Part shown: positions 1 through 5,875 of the stretch, piece after piece
Position numbering within the stretch: the first letter of the stretch is position 1
How the letters are laid out: each line of letters starts with the position of its first letter
From: Gemmatimonadota bacterium
GTDB lineage: Bacteria; Gemmatimonadota; Gemmatimonadetes; Longimicrobiales; Gaopeijiaceae
Direction of reading: 5' to 3'
Length of the DNA stretch: 6,434 nucleotides
NCBI GenBank assembly: GCA_024638395.1
Contig: JAHEKK010000192.1
Location: forward strand, 1 to 6,434
Program-made: the position numbers and the translations under genes
Notes under the pieces: model-generated
Told to the model about the DNA's origin: nothing
Seen by the model: the letters and a program-made list of their open reading frames with translations, nothing else
Database searches by the model: none

Positions 1-567
1 GAGGAGCAGGTCCGGCTCTTCCAGGAGTACCCTGCAGAGCGCCACTCGTCGTCGCTCGCCTCCGGACAGCGTGGACACGTCAGCCTCCGCCGGCGGCAGG
101 CGCAGGGCGTCCATGGCGATTTCCACCTTCCGGTCCAGCTCCCAGGCGCCCTTGGCGTCGATCTCTTCCTGGAGCTTCCCCTGCTCCTCGATGAGAGCGG
201 TCATCTCTTCGTCGGTCATGGGTTCCGCGAACCTGGCGTTCACCGCGTCCCAGCGCTGCATGAGATCACGAATCTCCTGCAACCCCAGCTCCACGTTCCC
301 GCGCACGTCGAGGGATTCGTCCAGCTCCGGCTCCTGGGGGAGATACCCGATCTTGGTGCCCTTGGCGGCCCAGGCTTCACCCTGGAAGTCGTCGTCGAGG
401 CCGGCCATGATGCGAAGGAGTGAGCTTTTTCCGGAGCCGTTGGCCCCGACAACTCCGATCTTGGCACCGGGAAAGAAGGACAGCCAGATGCCTTTCAGGA
501 TCTCCCGTTTCGGCGGGACGATCTTCCGGAGATCCTTCATGACGTAGATGTACTGGGGTGTGCTCAT
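1..567 (-). CDS. ettA: Energy-dependent translational throttle protein EttA (ABC-F ATPase), N-terminal part, runs off the window
   Basis: ABC-F proteins of the EttA type bind the ribosomal E site and gate entry into elongation according to the ATP/ADP ratio; they are cytosolic and have no membrane domain. The 189 visible codons cover most of the first ABC cassette. The start MSTPQYIYVMKDLRKIVPP and the following LSFFPGAKIGVVGANGSGKSS block align closely with my recollection of E. coli EttA. Walker A is at residues 41-48 (GANGSGKS), the Q-loop region reads GYLPQEP, and the signature LSGGERRRVALCR starts at residue 167. The frame is open to the edge just as Walker B begins, so the interdomain linker and second cassette lie outside. 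The ATG at 567 matches the family N-terminus, but no strong Shine-Dalgarno precedes it; instead a hairpin lies about 13 bases upstream. It follows the coiled-coil gene after 82 bases, so co-transcription is possible but unproven. Identification is firm; only the regulation is uncertain. Confidence 0.95.
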   Translation of the reverse strand, partial: MSTPQYIYVMKDLRKIVPPKREILKGIWLSFFPGAKIGVVGANGSGKSSLLRIMAGLDDDFQGEAWAAKGTKIGYLPQEPELDESLDVRGNVELGLQEIRDLMQRWDAVNARFAEPMTDEEMTALIEEQGKLQEEIDAKGAWELDRKVEIAMDALRLPPAEADVSTLSGGERRRVALCRVLLEEPDLLL

Positions 568-579
568 CGATTCTCGAGC

Positions 580-599
580 GGGGAGCGATTTCGCTCCCC
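580..599 (-). promoter_or_regulatory. Perfect hairpin in the leader of ettA
   Basis: A nine-base perfect inverted repeat, GGGGAGCGA / TCGCTCCCC with two bases between the arms, lies in the 82-base gap between the coiled-coil gene (stop at 650) and the ettA start (567). On the minus strand there is no T-run after it, so it does not look like a standard intrinsic terminator. It ends 12 bases before the ATG, where a ribosome-binding site would be expected. It could be a leader structure affecting ettA translation, an RNA-stability element, or a terminator lacking a U-tract. Only the symmetry is seen; the role is inference. Confidence 0.45.
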
Positions 600-649
600 C
601 ATAGGCTTGTGTGATGGGTTGAGTGACGGCTTGCCGCGCCTCGAACTGG

Positions 650-1660
650 CTATCGGGACCGGGCCAAATCTAAGGCTTCCCCGGCTTTGCCAACCCTCGA
701 TTGTGCGTCGGCGAGATCCCTCTTGAGCTCAGCCAGCGCATGTTCCCGGGTATTTGCCTCTGCCGTGGCGTCCTGAACGGCGGCCTTTGCTTTGTCCAGA
801 CGCTTTTCGAGCTCCGCGAGCTTCGCCTTGGCCCGATCGACGCGCCGGTGAGCCGCTCCGGCGTCCGCTTCCGCCCGGGCCAATAGCCGTTCGGTCCGGG
901 CCAGGCGGTCTTCTTCGATCTTCAGGGCACTCTCCGCAGCCATTCGTGCAGCCGTCCCTGCGGCGGTTTCCACGTCAGCCTCGTCGGTGGGGGCGGCCTT
1001 CTTCCGGGGCCCGGACACGGGAGCCTTGGCGGTCGGCGGCGGCGGCGACGCCGGCTTTCGGCCCGGACGCTTCTTGGCGGTCGCGTCCGGCGATATCGTC
1101 CGAGTCCGGGATGCCGAAGGCCCTTGTGGCTTCTTCGGGGCCGGGGGTTGGGCTGTTGCCGGTGGAGCGGCCAGCGCGAGGCCGGCGAGGGCTCCGAACC
1201 CGGCCGGCTCGAGGTCCTCCACCAAGCGGCCGGGAGGGAGAGAGGCCCCGGGTCGGGTTGCCGCCTCCAGGGTGCCGTTCAGGCGGCGGAGCTGATCCTT
1301 GGTGGCCCTGAGGCCGTGATCTGCCATGATCCCCCGGGCCCTCTCAGTCAGCCGGGCGAGGCACGCCTTGCGGTTCTGGATCGCGTCGGCAAGATCGCCA
1401 GTGGACCCACCATGTGCCTCGGCCAGACTTCGATTCGCCTCGACCAGAGCCGCGAGATCCTCACCGGCCTGGAAGCTCAACTGATTCACCGTCCAGGCCG
1501 CCACCGAGGGTTTGCGGAGGGCCTTGACCTTCGCCGCTTCCTCCTTCCGTCCCTGCCCTTTCAGGGCCTTTTCGGCCTCGTTCCGCAGGGAGACGAACTC
1601 GGTAAGGGGCGCGGCGTAGAGCCGGTCGAGAATGGCTTCTGGATCGAGAGGGGTCGACAT
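650..1660 (-). CDS. Hypothetical protein: conserved N-terminal domain, basic Pro/Ala/Lys linker, C-terminal coiled coil
   Basis: Function is not known. The 336-residue product has three parts. Residues 1-165 are mostly helical and include VKALRKPSVAAWTVNQL (residues 45-61), a motif I recall from unnamed, mainly actinobacterial proteins of the same layout. Residues 166-225 are a low-complexity basic linker rich in Pro, Ala, Lys and Arg, with a KKRPGRKP stretch resembling an AT-hook. Residues 235-336 form a highly charged Ala/Glu/Arg/Lys helix with heptad character, very likely a coiled coil. There is no signal peptide or membrane segment, so it is probably cytosolic and perhaps nucleic-acid associated (inference). 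I chose ATG 1660 because the conserved region begins there (MSTPLDPEAILDRLY). In-frame alternatives are ATG 1714 and GTG 1729, which add a Pro/Gly-rich, unconserved-looking leader; none has a clear ribosome-binding site. GTG 1729 lies 3 bases after the stop of the SRPBCC gene, so translational coupling would favour the longer form. Confidence 0.8.
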   Translation of the reverse strand: MSTPLDPEAILDRLYAAPLTEFVSLRNEAEKALKGQGRKEEAAKVKALRKPSVAAWTVNQLSFQAGEDLAALVEANRSLAEAHGGSTGDLADAIQNRKACLARLTERARGIMADHGLRATKDQLRRLNGTLEAATRPGASLPPGRLVEDLEPAGFGALAGLALAAPPATAQPPAPKKPQGPSASRTRTISPDATAKKRPGRKPASPPPPTAKAPVSGPRKKAAPTDEADVETAAGTAARMAAESALKIEEDRLARTERLLARAEADAGAAHRRVDRAKAKLAELEKRLDKAKAAVQDATAEANTREHALAELKRDLADAQSRVGKAGEALDLARSR

Positions 1661-1732
1661 GGGTCCCGGGCCGGAGGAATCCGGAAGATAGGGGGTGGGA
1701 TCCGGAGCCTGCATCCCGGCCCGGGTCACGAC

Positions 1733-2536
1733 TCATGATGGATCCGGGAACAGCCGGGCCATCTCGGCATCCAGAGCGGCTTGCAAGGCCCCACATCGCT
1801 CCGGCCCCACGTCGTAGGCCGACATCCAGAAGCCCACCTTCCACCGGTCTCCGGACCCTTCCATTTCCACGTGGAGGACACCGTCGTTCAAGGATGAAAG
1901 GCGGCCGGCGAAGGCCCACGGCCGATCTGCCAGCACGGCTGAACCCTCCAGAACCGCATCCTCCAACTTCAGGGCGAAGGCCTCACCGGCCTTGGGCGGG
2001 ACGTCACAGAGGCCGTCCGGCCCGAACATGCGGCTCCAGACCTCCTCCTTCGATCCCGACACCCAGGGCCGCGCCGAAATCATGGTTCGCGGCGTGCCGG
2101 GATGGCGCTCGAGATAGTGCCGGAGGTTCCAGATGAAGAACGCCCAGCCGTTTTCGAGCATGTGGAAGAAGTCGGCCCATTCGTCGTCAGCGGAGAATCC
2201 AGAGTTGACGATCCGTACGACGGTCTTCCCGTTCCTGCTCTCGATGAAATAGTCCAGGGCAGTCCCTGGCTCCGGGGGCTCCTGGCCCTCGGGAAGCATG
2301 TCCCGGAGGCCCAGGTGGCTACCCGGGTTCCAGGCGACGATCTTGCTCGTCCACTCCCCGCCTCCCCAAGACACCGTGATGTGACCGCCGGGTCCAGGCT
2401 CGCCCGTGACGTCAGGCGCGAACCATCGACTGATCTCCTCCGGCTGGGTGAGAGCCCGCCACGCGGCTTCCGGACTCGCGTCGATCTCTGCTTCGATGTC
2501 CACCGATCGTGTCGGGGCGTTCTTCTCTTCAGTCAT
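1733..2536 (-). CDS. SRPBCC / AHSA1-family protein with two tandem START-like domains
   Basis: The 267-residue protein belongs to the SRPBCC fold (activator of Hsp90 ATPase homologue 1-like), soluble helix-grip proteins with a hydrophobic ligand pocket. The N-terminal unit (about 10-147) has the family hallmarks: an initial strand SVDIEAEIDASPEAAWRAL, the TQPEEISRWF turn (residues 30-39), a central sheet with GGHITVSW, and the long C-terminal helix GWAFFIWNLRHYLE (130-143). The second half (148-267) starts again with a strand, then SKEEVWSRMFGPDGL, and carries GEAFALKLEDAVLEG and WAFAGRLSSLNDGVL, consistent with a second, diverged copy. Most AHSA1 proteins of this kind have one unit of about 140-160 residues. 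The start is well supported: ATG 2536 has GGAG at 2544-2547, 7 bases upstream, inside the regulator gene, whose stop it overlaps by 8 bases. Pairing with an ArsR-like regulator is a widespread arrangement; the ligand is unknown. Confidence 0.88.
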   Translation of the reverse strand: MTEEKNAPTRSVDIEAEIDASPEAAWRALTQPEEISRWFAPDVTGEPGPGGHITVSWGGGEWTSKIVAWNPGSHLGLRDMLPEGQEPPEPGTALDYFIESRNGKTVVRIVNSGFSADDEWADFFHMLENGWAFFIWNLRHYLERHPGTPRTMISARPWVSGSKEEVWSRMFGPDGLCDVPPKAGEAFALKLEDAVLEGSAVLADRPWAFAGRLSSLNDGVLHVEMEGSGDRWKVGFWMSAYDVGPERCGALQAALDAEMARLFPDPS

Positions 2537-3134
2537 CGTGGTTCTCCGTGGGTACGGCGGGATGGGCCGCCGCGGTCAATCGGTAGGTGTGTCCCCCTGG
2601 GCACCGGGGTCCCTCGTACTTCCTGGCGAGCTTCGAGACCGCGTCGGCGAGGTCGTCGAGAAACCGTTCCTGTTCGGCGGGTGACGCAAAGTGGATCTCC
2701 GCGTCGACGCTCACGGTCGCCAGCTTCTTTCCCGATTGGTCGGCGACCCGGCGCAGGATCGATACTTCGCGGACGGTTCGGGCGGCCGTGGCGATCAAGT
2801 AGGCGCTCGAGAAGCGGTCCTGTGCCCTGTCCGTCACGACCTGGACCGGGCCCAACGCGGTGGGTCCTACCAGAAACGTGCGCGAGCTTGTCTGGAGGAG
2901 CCGCTCGGTGCACCCCTTCCGCTGCCGGGTGGCCACTTGCTGCAGCAGCCCCAGGTCCTCCAGGGTGCGCATGTGGTAGTTCACCCTCTGGCGGGGAAGG
3001 CCCAGGGACTTTCCCACTGTGGTGGCCGATCCCGGCTCCTGCAGCCTGGACAGGATTTCCAGCCGGAGGGGCTGGAGCATGGCGGCCGCCGTCTCCGGGG
3101 CCTCGATCACCTCCAGCTCTGATGTCCCTGCCAT
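2529..3134 (-). CDS. ArsR-like winged helix-turn-helix transcriptional regulator
   Basis: This 201-residue protein is a predicted DNA-binding repressor. Residues 19-90 form the winged helix: MLQPLRLEILSRLQEP is the first helix, and LGLPRQRVNYHMRTLEDLGLL (about 44-64) contains the recognition helix. The wing reads QRKGCTERLL, a signature I recall from a family of ArsR-type regulators encoded next to SRPBCC/AHSA1 proteins. Residues 91-195 are a C-terminal effector or dimerisation domain (DRFSSAYLIATAARTVREV, then KLATVSVDAEIHFASP). No metal-binding Cys cluster typical of ArsR/SmtB metal sensors is seen; the isolated Cys residues are at 75 and 188. ATG 3134 is preferred because GGAG at 3143-3146 lies 8 bases upstream; ATG 3167 is a weaker alternative. 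The frame also extends to a TTG at 3251 inside the operator, which is not credible. It is the first gene of the minus-strand operon and probably autoregulates through the palindrome at 3244-3265. Confidence 0.88.
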   Translation of the reverse strand: MAGTSELEVIEAPETAAAMLQPLRLEILSRLQEPGSATTVGKSLGLPRQRVNYHMRTLEDLGLLQQVATRQRKGCTERLLQTSSRTFLVGPTALGPVQVVTDRAQDRFSSAYLIATAARTVREVSILRRVADQSGKKLATVSVDAEIHFASPAEQERFLDDLADAVSKLARKYEGPRCPGGHTYRLTAAAHPAVPTENHDD

Positions 3135-3142
3135 CGTCTCGA

Positions 3143-3146
3143 CTCC
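3143..3146 (-). promoter_or_regulatory. Ribosome-binding site of the ArsR-like regulator
   Basis: GGAG on the minus strand, 8 bases before ATG 3134. The upstream ATG at 3167 has no comparable site, so this motif decides the start. Confidence 0.6.
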
Positions 3147-3235
3147 GTCAAAGTTGGGCTCCACCATGGTCCGGGGAGCCTGGATCCGTATCCGGGTTCC
3201 CGGGGGCACCGATCCGCAGGCCTGTTGGGAACGGA

Positions 3236-3264
3236 AAACTATGATTGACAAAAAAATTTGTCAA
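3236..3264 (-). promoter_or_regulatory. Predicted promoter of the ArsR-like/SRPBCC operon
   Basis: On the minus strand a perfect -35 hexamer TTGACA occupies 3264-3259. Two -10 candidates are visible: TAGTTT at 3241-3236 with the ideal 17-base spacing but a weak match, and CATAGT at 3243-3238 with a better match but 15-base spacing. Either would place transcription start near 3230 and give a leader of about 95 bases before ATG 3134. The -35 and most of the spacer lie inside the inverted repeat, so a bound repressor would block polymerase. Confidence 0.5.
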
Positions 3265-3265
3265 T
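3244..3265. promoter_or_regulatory. Perfect palindromic operator in the divergent promoter region
   Basis: Two nine-base arms, ATTGACAAA (3244-3252) and TTTGTCAAT (3257-3265), are perfect inverted complements separated by AAAA. The site stands out as an AT-rich island in GC-rich DNA. A 22-base dyad with about two helical turns' extent fits a homodimeric winged-helix repressor. The ArsR-like regulator encoded immediately to the left is the obvious candidate. Each arm contains TTGACA, so the operator coincides with the -35 boxes of both divergent promoters. The dyad is seen directly; the identity of the binder is inference. Confidence 0.75.
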
Positions 3266-3273
3266 ATGAATCC
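3245..3273 (+). promoter_or_regulatory. Predicted promoter of the HerA-like ATPase gene
   Basis: TTGACA at 3245-3250 is a perfect -35 hexamer on the plus strand. The -10 is poor: GAATCC at the ideal 17-base spacing (3268-3273) or TATGAA at 3265-3270 with a short 14-base spacing. The promoter may therefore be weak or need another sigma factor or activator. Transcription would start near 3275-3285, about 90 bases before the GTG start at 3367. Confidence 0.35.
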
Positions 3274-3353
3274 GTCTGGCCACAATGGCTCTCGGTTCTC
3301 CGCCTCGGTACCTTCCGGACCGAGTTCAGGAGGGATACGCGACCGCGAACCAA

Positions 3354-3358
3354 GGGAG
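3354..3358 (+). promoter_or_regulatory. Ribosome-binding site of the HerA-like ATPase gene
   Basis: GGGAG, preceded by AA, lies 8 bases before GTG 3367. It decides the start: the only in-frame ATG nearby (3241) sits at the edge of the palindrome with no ribosome-binding site, upstream of the predicted transcription start. Confidence 0.6.
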
Positions 3359-3366
3359 TCGTTGGA

Positions 3367-5805
3367 GTGGGTGAGCCGAAGGCAGGAGATCTGTTTCTCG
3401 GGGGCCAATTGGATCCCTCCAATAGGGAGCGAACCGGCACCGAAGTGCACTACGGCAGCCGCCGGTTCACCACCCACGGCGTCATCGTCGGCATGACGGG
3501 TTCAGGCAAGACCGGCCTGGGCATCGTGCTCCTGGAGGAGGCGCTCCTGTCAGGAGTGCCTGTTCTGATCCTCGACCCGAAGGGGGACATGGGGAACTTG
3601 CTCCTCAACTTCCCCGAGCTGAGGGGTCAGGACTTCCAGCCGTGGGTAGACGAGGGCGAAGCCAGGAGAAAAGGTCAGTCGATCGAGGAGTTCGCGGCTG
3701 CAACCGCGCAGATGTGGAGAGATGGCCTGAGCAGTTGGGGCATCGAAGGCGACCGGTTGCGTCGGCTGAAGGAAGCCGCCGAGTTCACCATCTACACCCC
3801 CGGTTCCACCGCCGGTGTTCCCTTGAATGTGGTCGGCTCTTTGGCGGCGCCCAAGGGCGATGCGGCCGCCGATCCTGAAGTGATACGGGACGAGATCGAG
3901 GGATTCGTCACCAGCCTTCTTTCGCTTGCCGGCATCGAAGCCGACCCGATCACGAGTCCCGAGCACGTCCTGCTTGCGTCCATCGTGGAGCACGCATGGA
4001 CCCGCGGTGAGGATCTCACCCTGGCTACGTTGATCGCACGTGTCCAGGAGCCTCCGCTACGGAAGCTCGGTGTCTTCGATCTCGACACGTTCGTTCCGCC
4101 GGCGGAGCGACGGAAGCTCGCCCTCCGCCTGAACGGCCTCATGGCCTCCCCGTCATTCGCCTCATGGCTCGAGGGAGAGCCTCTGGAGGCTGAACGGCTG
4201 CTCCGATCCTCCGATGGCCGCCCCAAGGCGTCAGTGCTTTATCTCGCACACCTGTCGGAGCAGGAGCGGCAATTCGTGGTGACCCTCGTGCTGTCGAAGA
4301 TGATCACCTGGATGAGAGGTCAGCCGGGTACCTCGGATCTCCGGGCACTCATCTACATGGACGAGGTCTTCGGCTTCGTTCCGCCCACGGCCGCCCCGCC
4401 GTCGAAGAAGCCCATCCTGACCATCCTCAAGCAAGCCAGGGCCCACGGCCTCGGCCTGGTTCTCTCGACCCAGAACCCAGTGGACCTGGACTACAAGGCC
4501 ATGTCGAACGCCGGCACCTGGATGGTCGGCCGGCTTCAGACCGAGCGGGACAAGGCCAGGATCAAGGAGGCTCTGGAGTCCGCTACGGGCGCTACCGATA
4601 CCGGCCTCTACGACCGGTTGATCGGCGGCCTTGGAAAGCGGGAATTCCTCCTGCAGAGCACCAAGGCTGGGGATCCCACGCTGTTCACGACGCGGTGGGC
4701 GATGTCCTATCTCCGCGGGGCGATCACCCGCACGGAAGTCTCGCGCCTCATGGAAGGACAGCTCGGTGCGAGCGACGGCTCTTTGGCGGCGTCTGCCGGC
4801 GGCGACGGGTCGGTGTCATCCACGTCGCCGGGCCTGGAGGAAGACACCGCCCCGAACCCGGAGTCTGCGGTGCGCAGTGACGAGAGCCCGGTGCCGCCGG
4901 CCGTGCCCGACTCCGTGCCCATGCGCTACCTGCATCCCTCGGCGACGTGGGCCGGCGACATCGGAGTGCGGGCCTCCGGAAATCGGCTTCGCCCGGGATT
5001 GGCCGTACGGGTGGCCCTCCGGTTCGACGACCGCACGTCGGGGGTGGACCACGAAGAGGAGTGGGAAGCGGTTGCCTTTCCCGCGCCCGATCGCTTCGAC
5101 CCGGAGGCTCTGAAGACGGTCGACTATGATGACCGGGACTGGACCGACGTGGCTCCCGACGGGGCTCGCTACGTCATCGGCGGCCCCGATCTGGACCGGG
5201 CGGCCTTCTTCCGGGATTTCGCGAAGGAGCTGAAGGAGCACCTCTACAGAGCCCGGGAGGTCACCGTCTACCGGAACCCCCATCTGAAGCTGTACTCGCG
5301 GGTCGGCGAGTCTCGCGATGATTTCCTGGAACGATGCGACCGGGCCGCGGAAGACCGGTCGGACGAGGAAGTCGCGAAGCTGAAGAAGAAGTTAAAGACA
5401 CGCATCGAACGGGTGGAGGATCAACGTGCGGCGGCCGAAGCCCGGGTGCGGGAGCTGGAAGTCGATGTTTCCGGCCGACGCCAGACCGAGTTCGCGTCGG
5501 CCGCCGGGGATCTCCTGTCGATGTTCGTGGGCGGGCGGCGCAGAAGCCGGAGTCTTTCGGGCTTTGCCAATCGCAGAGCTCAAACGCGGCGGTCGCAGGA
5601 ACGCCTCGCCACAGCGGAGGAAAAAGTAGCCGACCGGACCCTCGAGCTCGATGAGTTGGAGGATCAGGTGGGTGAAGAGATCCAGGCCGTCACCAGGGAG
5701 TGGGAAGACGCGGCGAGGGACATCGAACCCTTGGAAATCGGGCTGGAGAAGAGCGATATCCACGTCGAGGACGTGGTGCTCTTCTGGGCGCCGGTGTCCG
5801 AGTAG
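3367..5805 (+). CDS. HerA/FtsK-type P-loop ATPase with C-terminal coiled-coil region
   Basis: Starting at GTG 3367 the product has 812 residues. The ATPase core (about 1-460) shows Walker A GMTGSGKT (42-49), a HerA-typical LILDPKGD strand (67-74), Walker B ALIYMDE with D332 and E333, and a sensor-like LSTQNP (366-371), the order expected for HerA-superfamily hexameric motors that translocate DNA or move substrates. A Ser/Pro/Asp-rich linker (about 467-516) leads to a C-terminal region (517-812) I cannot assign to a named domain. It includes FFRDFAKELKEHLYR and LKLYSRVGESRDDF, then two charged coiled-coil helices (about 655-702 and 735-785) joined by an Ala/Gly/Arg-rich segment, and ends in VVLFWAPVSE. 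I recall similar tails on uncharacterised ATP-binding proteins of Actinobacteria and Chloroflexota. No membrane span or signal peptide is apparent, and no NurA nuclease or other usual partner is visible. The frame stays open back to 3019, but that part is antisense to the regulator and is rejected. Motor identity is solid; its substrate is unknown. Confidence 0.9.
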   Translation: MGEPKAGDLFLGGQLDPSNRERTGTEVHYGSRRFTTHGVIVGMTGSGKTGLGIVLLEEALLSGVPVLILDPKGDMGNLLLNFPELRGQDFQPWVDEGEARRKGQSIEEFAAATAQMWRDGLSSWGIEGDRLRRLKEAAEFTIYTPGSTAGVPLNVVGSLAAPKGDAAADPEVIRDEIEGFVTSLLSLAGIEADPITSPEHVLLASIVEHAWTRGEDLTLATLIARVQEPPLRKLGVFDLDTFVPPAERRKLALRLNGLMASPSFASWLEGEPLEAERLLRSSDGRPKASVLYLAHLSEQERQFVVTLVLSKMITWMRGQPGTSDLRALIYMDEVFGFVPPTAAPPSKKPILTILKQARAHGLGLVLSTQNPVDLDYKAMSNAGTWMVGRLQTERDKARIKEALESATGATDTGLYDRLIGGLGKREFLLQSTKAGDPTLFTTRWAMSYLRGAITRTEVSRLMEGQLGASDGSLAASAGGDGSVSSTSPGLEEDTAPNPESAVRSDESPVPPAVPDSVPMRYLHPSATWAGDIGVRASGNRLRPGLAVRVALRFDDRTSGVDHEEEWEAVAFPAPDRFDPEALKTVDYDDRDWTDVAPDGARYVIGGPDLDRAAFFRDFAKELKEHLYRAREVTVYRNPHLKLYSRVGESRDDFLERCDRAAEDRSDEEVAKLKKKLKTRIERVEDQRAAAEARVRELEVDVSGRRQTEFASAAGDLLSMFVGGRRRSRSLSGFANRRAQTRRSQERLATAEEKVADRTLELDELEDQVGEEIQAVTREWEDAARDIEPLEIGLEKSDIHVEDVVLFWAPVSE

Positions 5806-5825
5806 AGGAGACCCCACGGAGGGGG

Positions 5826-5866
5826 CCCGGGGAGGGGTGAGCAGGGGTGAGCCGCTCCTCTCCGGG
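5826..5866. terminator. Possible hairpin between convergent genes
   Basis: The 70-base convergent gap contains CCCGGGGAG (5826-5834) and CTCTCCGGG (5858-5866), which can pair over nine positions with one G-T wobble around a 23-base loop. The loop includes a direct repeat of AGGGGTGAGC. There is no T-run on either strand, so this is at best an atypical bidirectional terminator; GC-rich DNA forms such pairs easily. Confidence 0.25.
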
Positions 5867-5875
5867 GCAGCTCCC

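Noticed and set aside
71..547. Plus-strand open frame of 158 codons over ettA.
   Set aside because: Ser/Arg-rich antisense shadow of an unmistakable ABC-F gene.
1124..1738. Plus-strand open frame of about 204 codons opposite the coiled-coil gene.
   Set aside because: High-GC shadow: the composition is Gly/Arg/Pro-rich and unstructured, while the minus strand shows a conserved motif and a coiled coil.
2102..3018. Plus-strand open frame opposite the SRPBCC and regulator genes.
   Set aside because: Arg/Pro/Ser-rich shadow; the minus-strand genes have recognisable domains, ribosome-binding sites and a stop/start overlap.
3134..3251. Extended start of the ArsR-like regulator (ATG 3167 or TTG 3251).
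   Set aside because: The TTG lies inside the palindromic operator upstream of the predicted transcription start; ATG 3167 lacks a good ribosome-binding site, whereas ATG 3134 has GGAG 8 bases upstream.
3019..3366. Long N-terminal extension of the HerA-like ATPase frame upstream of GTG 3367, including ATG 3241.
   Set aside because: It runs antisense through the start of the ArsR-like gene and the operator, has no ribosome-binding site, and its translation looks random; the GGGAG before GTG 3367 fits better.
3367..5805. A HerA-based anti-phage defence system.
   Set aside because: No nuclease, SIR2 or other effector gene is visible beside the ATPase; its neighbours are a regulator/SRPBCC pair and a Gln/Gly-rich protein, so a defence label is not supported by this window.
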